Below, one piece after another: positions 60,598 through 64,000 of a stretch of 64,000 nt of DNA (position 1 is its first letter; every line of letters begins with the position of its first letter). Where the stretch lies: NCBI RefSeq assembly GCF_001428255.1, contig NZ_LMRW01000001.1:2504-66503 (forward strand). The letters are read 5' to 3'. The notes beneath the pieces were generated by a model. That model was not told the DNA's origin. It ran no database searches and was given only the letters and a program-made list of their open reading frames with translations. Origin of the DNA: Agromyces sp. Soil535 (lineage in GTDB: Bacteria > Actinomycetota > Actinomycetes > Actinomycetales > Microbacteriaceae). A program made the position numbers and the translations under genes.

Positions 60598-61320
60598 TCA
60601 GCGCGGCTGGGTGGTGGGCGGCCCCGAGGGTGAAGGCTCCCAGTCGGGTTCGCCCGCGGGGCCGTCGTCGGAGTCCGGCTGCGCGACGGGTTCGAGTGCG
60701 GCATGGGGCAGGCTGCCGAGGCGGTCGACCTGCTCGGTGAGTGCCTCGAGGACCGAGCGCAACTGGATCTGTGCGACCTGGGCGTAGGTGCGTACGTACT
60801 CGATTTCCGGGACGGCTGGACTGTGGTGCGTGGCGAGCGTCGCGGTCGCCTGGCCGGCGCTGCTCTCGGCACGTTCCAGGATCTCCCGGTATTGGTTGCG
60901 AGCGGTGATCACCAGGTCGCGGGCATACTGCTCGGCGTCTGCAACCGCCTTGTCGGCGATCAGTTGCGCCTGGGCGAGCAACCCGACCGCTCCGGCCGTG
61001 ATCTCCTCCTCGGTGTCCGCGCCGGACGCGCGAAGCTTGGTGTCCGCGCCGGACGCGCGAAGCTCGGCGTTCTCGGCCCGCAGTGCAGCGAGCTCCTGTT
61101 GGGCGCTGGCCATGGCTGCCCGGGCCTCGGCGGTCGCCTGCGCGAGGTGGGCCATGAACGTGTCGACTTCGAGTCGGTCGTACGCGCCGCCCCTCATCTT
61201 CATGGTGAAGGCCACGGGGTGGGCGTCCGGCAGGTGGCTCACCGCGGCGGCCAGGGCTTGCTCGAGCTCGGTGCCGGACATGGCAGCAAGGCTATCGGGG
61301 CCGGTCCCGTTCTGCGTCAT
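60598..61320 (-). CDS. DivIVA-like coiled-coil protein
   Basis: A 240-residue protein. The N-terminal part has the DivIVA-type pattern (RGGAYDRLEVDTFMAHLAQA), followed by a coiled coil (about 60-95). A second helical region (AQLIADKAVADAEQYARDLV) typical of DivIVA/SepIVA relatives follows, and then a Pro-rich acidic tail. Such proteins organise the cell pole or wall growth. Here it is the third gene of a haemoglobin operon, overlapping the flavohaemoprotein stop by 4 bp, an unexpected pairing. A 9-residue unit (LRASGADT plus one residue) is duplicated in tandem in the coiled coil. Confidence 0.7.
   Translation of the reverse strand: MTQNGTGPDSLAAMSGTELEQALAAAVSHLPDAHPVAFTMKMRGGAYDRLEVDTFMAHLAQATAEARAAMASAQQELAALRAENAELRASGADTKLRASGADTEEEITAGAVGLLAQAQLIADKAVADAEQYARDLVITARNQYREILERAESSAGQATATLATHHSPAVPEIEYVRTYAQVAQIQLRSVLEALTEQVDRLGSLPHAALEPVAQPDSDDGPAGEPDWEPSPSGPPTTQPR
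61012..61065. repeat. 27-bp tandem duplication inside the coiled-coil gene
   Basis: Two copies of a 27-bp unit (starting GGTGTCCGCGCCGGACGCGC) encode two LRASGADT repeats. The copies differ only at the last base, so the duplication is recent or maintained. Confidence 0.75.
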
Positions 61321-62525
61321 GCGTGGTCCCCCTCTTCGCTCTGAGGCAGCCGAGACGGCTGCGGATCATGGGTGTGGCGGTGCATGGCATGACTGTCGTC
61401 GTCGAGGGTCGCGAACTGCTCGAAGCGGACGTCCGTCTGCGCGATCCCTCCGGCACGGAGGCGGGAAACCGTGTGCCGCACCATCTCGGGCGATCCGCAC
61501 ACCAGCGCGAGACGTCCACGCAACGCACCGCTGTCGGCGGCGACATCGCCGACCAGGCCTTGCCGGCCGGGGTAGCTGGGGTCATCCGAGACGACCGGTG
61601 TGTAGGTGAACCATGGCCGCCCAGCCAGGTTCTGGAACAGCCGGTTCTCGTAGAGGCTCCCCGGAAGCCGCGCCCCGTGGAACAGATGCACCTGAGGCGC
61701 CTTCCCGGTCGACTGCCAGTCCTGGTCGATCCGCTCCAGGTGGGCTCGCAGCGGAGCTAGGCCGGTGCCGCCGGCGACCATGACCAGGTCGCGCTCGCGC
61801 TCGAGCTGGTCCAGGGTCAGCTCCTGACCCACGGGGGCGCCGAGGCGGACGGTTTCGCCGACCTCGAGGGAGCGAACGATGGTGCTGCTGACCTGACCAC
61901 CGGGGACCATCTGGACGTGGAACTCGATGGTGCCGTCGGAACGGGGTGCGTTGGCCGGGCTGAGATAGCGCCACAACCGCGGCCGGGAGGGTACCTCCAC
62001 CGCCACCGACTGGCCCGGCACGAACGACAGCTCGGGCTCGGGGCGAACCTGGATGACCGCGATGTCCAAGCCCCGCCGCTCCACCGCGGTCACGTGACCC
62101 GCCCACGATGCCGGGCTGGTCCGTTCGGACGCTTCGGCCGCCTCGACCATGACCGTGGCGATCAGCCCGTAGGCCCCGGCCCAGTCCGCCGCAACCTCAT
62201 CCGTCCACCGCTCGCCCAGGAAGTGCTTCAGCGTGGCGAGCAGTGATGCGCCGACCGCGCTGTAGTGCGCGGCGATGACCTCGAAGCGCCGGTGGTCGCG
62301 GCCCAGCTGCTGGATGAACTCGGCCACGTCGTCGAGTTGATCCACGCCCGACACGATTCGGCCGAGCGCACCGACGAGCCGATCCCGCTGTGTGGCCATC
62401 GAGACCGGGAACAAGCTCCGCAAGTCGGGGTGGGACAGGAAGAGGTGCGAGTAGAAGAACAGGGGCACCTCGTCCCCGAGGCCTTCGGCCAGCGCCCACG
62501 TCTCCTTCAGTGCGGCGGTGTCCAC
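61317..62525 (-). CDS. Flavohaemoprotein (nitric oxide dioxygenase type)
   Basis: A 402-residue protein. The N-terminal globin domain has the distal Tyr in FFYSHLF and the proximal His in FEVIAAHYSAVG. The reductase part has the FAD motif RLWRYLSPAN, the NAD(P)H motif MVAGGTGLAPL and the late CGSPEMV. I start at the GTG (62525) 4 bp after the stop of the truncated haemoglobin; the open frame upstream is a shadow of that gene. Such enzymes convert NO and oxygen to nitrate in the cytoplasm. It forms one transcription unit with the truncated haemoglobin and the DivIVA-like gene. Confidence 0.9.
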   Translation of the reverse strand: MDTAALKETWALAEGLGDEVPLFFYSHLFLSHPDLRSLFPVSMATQRDRLVGALGRIVSGVDQLDDVAEFIQQLGRDHRRFEVIAAHYSAVGASLLATLKHFLGERWTDEVAADWAGAYGLIATVMVEAAEASERTSPASWAGHVTAVERRGLDIAVIQVRPEPELSFVPGQSVAVEVPSRPRLWRYLSPANAPRSDGTIEFHVQMVPGGQVSSTIVRSLEVGETVRLGAPVGQELTLDQLERERDLVMVAGGTGLAPLRAHLERIDQDWQSTGKAPQVHLFHGARLPGSLYENRLFQNLAGRPWFTYTPVVSDDPSYPGRQGLVGDVAADSGALRGRLALVCGSPEMVRHTVSRLRAGGIAQTDVRFEQFATLDDDSHAMHRHTHDPQPSRLPQSEEGDHA

Positions 62526-62529
62526 CGCC

Positions 62530-62925
62530 TCAACCGGCCGCCGGGCGGGTCTCGACGATGTCAGCCTCCGTGCCGGCGATCGTGGCCACCACCCGGTCGA
62601 TGATGGCGGGCTCGACCCCGGCATCCGTCAGCGCTGTCACCAGGTGCTCGGCCACTGAGACGAAATCCTCCGGTGAGATGCTCATTCCCTCGTGCGCCTC
62701 ACGCAGGTCGCGCCCAGCGTAGCTGACAGGCCCGCCCATGACCTGCGACACCAGCGCCACCTGGTGACGCTTGAGCCGGACCATCTCGACCCCGTCGAAG
62801 AACCCGCGGAGCCGGTCGTCGGCGAGCACCAGCACGTAGAACCGGTCCACCACTGCGGCGATCGCCGGTCCGCCGCCCACGGCCGCGTAGTCACTGCGCT
62901 CTTCGAGGTCGGGTTGATTCGTCAC
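62530..62925 (-). CDS. Group I truncated haemoglobin
   Basis: A 131-residue 2-on-2 globin. The B10 Tyr is in RFYVLVLADD (Tyr30), the distal segment is RLKRHQ, and the proximal His is in REAHEGM (His78). VGGGPAIAAVVDRFY is typical of group I. It binds oxygen or NO and probably works with the flavohaemoprotein encoded 4 bp downstream in NO detoxification or redox sensing. It is the first gene of the operon. Confidence 0.9.
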   Translation of the reverse strand: MTNQPDLEERSDYAAVGGGPAIAAVVDRFYVLVLADDRLRGFFDGVEMVRLKRHQVALVSQVMGGPVSYAGRDLREAHEGMSISPEDFVSVAEHLVTALTDAGVEPAIIDRVVATIAGTEADIVETRPAAG

Positions 62926-62965
62926 GTTTCATCCAATCGCTGGCACGGCACGGGTTTACCTTCTT

Positions 62966-62995
62966 AGCAGAATCGAACCTCTGAGCAGAATCGAA
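62966..62995. promoter_or_regulatory. Direct repeats upstream of the globin operon
   Basis: AGCAGAATCGAA occurs at 62966-62977 and again at 62984-62995, 18 bp apart, between 41 and 70 bp before the haemoglobin start codon. This may be a regulator binding site in the divergent region shared with the TetR gene. Confidence 0.5.
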
Positions 62996-63204
62996 TTCCA
63001 CAGGCAAGGTGCCCGCCGACGGCCCCAGGCACGCCGAGGGCCGCGTCGTTCGACCGTCATCGACGAGAGGGCGGACCGTTCGAAGGCGTGGTCGGATCGG
63101 GAGGCATGGGTCGTTTCGACGTTGGAGGGTGAGTTCGCGGATGAGTCGAAAATTACGCCCCGCGCATCTTTGCGTGGCGCGCAACTTCGGCTAACGTGGT
63201 GGGC

Positions 63205-63858
63205 ATGGGGCTCCGCGAACGCAAGAAGGCCGCGACACGTGCGGCGCTGAGCTGGGCTGCGATTCGGCTCACCGTCGAGCGCGGACTCGACAACGTCAAG
63301 GTGGAGGACATCGCTGAGGCGGCCGGGGTCTCGCCCCGTACGTTCAACAACTACTTCTCCAGCAAGGGCGAGGCGATCGTGTCCCGTCATCTCGACCGCC
63401 TCCTGCGCGTCGCCGACGAGCTGCGCTGTCGGCCCGCGGAGGAGCCGTTCTGGGAGGCGATCCGCCGGGCGGCACTTGCCCAGCTCGAGCCCGGGCCCGA
63501 GATGCTCGCCCACCCGGTGAGCGACCCCGTCCAGTGGACGGCCGGAGTGCGGGTCATGGTCGCCGAGCCGTCGCTGCAGGGCGAGATGCTGCGCGCGAGT
63601 GCGCGCGCACAGGCGGAGGTCGCGGAGGCCGTAGCCGAGCGCACACGCACAAACCTGACAGCGGACCTCTATCCGCATCTTGTGGCGGCCGCCCTGATGG
63701 CCGCTACGAACGTCGCCACGGCCCACTACCTGCGCGCCGACCCGCCGGTGCCGATGGACCGGTTGCTCACCGACGCGCTCACCCAGCTCGCCGCGGGCCT
63801 GCCCACCCCTAGCCCTCTGAGTGGCAGAGACCAGCCCAACCCACGACCAGCCCAGTGA
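63205..63858 (+). CDS. TetR-family regulator
   Basis: A 217-residue regulator. MGLRERKKAATRAALSWAA then EDIAEAAGVSPRTFNNYFSS form the classic TetR helix-turn-helix; the C-terminal part is a helical ligand domain. I prefer the ATG at 63205 over the GTG 9 bp earlier. It lies 56 bp before an FAD monooxygenase gene in the same direction and is divergent from the globin operon. It probably controls the monooxygenase. Confidence 0.85.
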   Translation: MGLRERKKAATRAALSWAAIRLTVERGLDNVKVEDIAEAAGVSPRTFNNYFSSKGEAIVSRHLDRLLRVADELRCRPAEEPFWEAIRRAALAQLEPGPEMLAHPVSDPVQWTAGVRVMVAEPSLQGEMLRASARAQAEVAEAVAERTRTNLTADLYPHLVAAALMAATNVATAHYLRADPPVPMDRLLTDALTQLAAGLPTPSPLSGRDQPNPRPAQ

Positions 63859-63914
63859 ATACCAGCCCGCCGCAGGCGGGGCCGATGAACCGTACCCTCG
63901 AAAGGGGTTTGACC

Positions 63915-64000
63915 ATGATTGATGTCGTCATCGCCGGCGCCGGACCGAACGGCCTCATGCTCGCTTGCGAGCTGGCCCTCGCGGGTGTCCGGCCGCTCGT
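63915..64000 (+). CDS. FAD-dependent monooxygenase, 5' part only
   Basis: The window ends after 28 codons. MIDVVIAGAGPNGLMLACEL is the Rossmann FAD-binding start (GxGxxG) of PHBH-type aromatic hydroxylases, including phenol hydroxylases and the antibiotic-modifying relatives. The preceding TetR gene is a frequent partner. Substrate not determinable. Confidence 0.7.
   Translation, partial: MIDVVIAGAGPNGLMLACELALAGVRPL

Noticed and set aside
1-64000. CRISPR array or prophage structural genes
   Set aside because: No regularly spaced repeats and no capsid, tail, terminase or integrase genes were seen on either strand.

Overview
The window is 64 kb of high-GC DNA from an actinomycete. Short overlapping operons, LacI-regulated sugar importers without their own ATPase, an ECF42/DGPF pair and DUF4232 and Gmad2 surface proteins suggest a Microbacteriaceae-like soil organism (Agromyces/Microbacterium/Leifsonia type). 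The family assignment is an inference.

Left part (1-24.6 kb): a composite genomic island. Copies of the 3' part of a tRNA-Gly(CCC) gene occur at about 5.96, 12.69, 14.23 and 24.57 kb, all in the same orientation and without the tRNA 5' half. The first two sit in a 181-bp block that is about 97% identical and carries integrase-arm-like inverted repeats. They divide the region into segments: (i) an IS481 remnant, a Gmad2 lipoprotein, a membrane-spanning CHAT (caspase-like) protease, a frameshifted gene and a NYN nuclease; (ii) a LacI-controlled sugar importer with an intracellular GH43 enzyme; (iii) an Imm26 immunity-type protein with a membrane protein; (iv) a cupin, a PadR-led membrane/secreted operon, a DUF4232 protein, a rifampin-phosphotransferase-family enzyme, the DGPF/ECF42 pair and small proteins. 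No integrase gene and no intact tRNA lie in the window.

Middle part (24.6-41.9 kb): a catabolic and regulatory region. A vanillyl-alcohol/eugenol-oxidase-type flavoenzyme lies next to an AraC regulator. A LuxR/ATPase regulator, an alpha/beta hydrolase, an aldehyde dehydrogenase, a zinc alcohol dehydrogenase and a PucR regulator follow. This suits stepwise oxidation of aryl alcohols. Membrane proteins, two TetR-type regulators with twin palindromic operators and another hydrolase complete the block. Several broken genes (an ALDH stub, an Fpg/Nei 3' end, a VOC-like N-terminus) show repeated rearrangement.

42.2-49.4 kb: the most notable locus, a tight three-gene operon. It encodes a trypsin-like protease with a helical N-terminal domain, a 1091-residue STAND-type P-loop ATPase, and a fusion of a second trypsin-like protease with a DNA/RNA non-specific endonuclease. 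None has a signal peptide. It looks like an intracellular sensor-protease-nuclease conflict (defence or suicide) system.

49.4-64 kb: a second LacI-controlled sugar importer with a cytoplasmic GH32-like enzyme; a LacI regulator next to a large secreted GH30 enzyme with four discoidin-type domains; an operon of truncated haemoglobin, flavohaemoprotein and a DivIVA-like coiled-coil protein; and a TetR regulator before an FAD monooxygenase cut off by the window edge.
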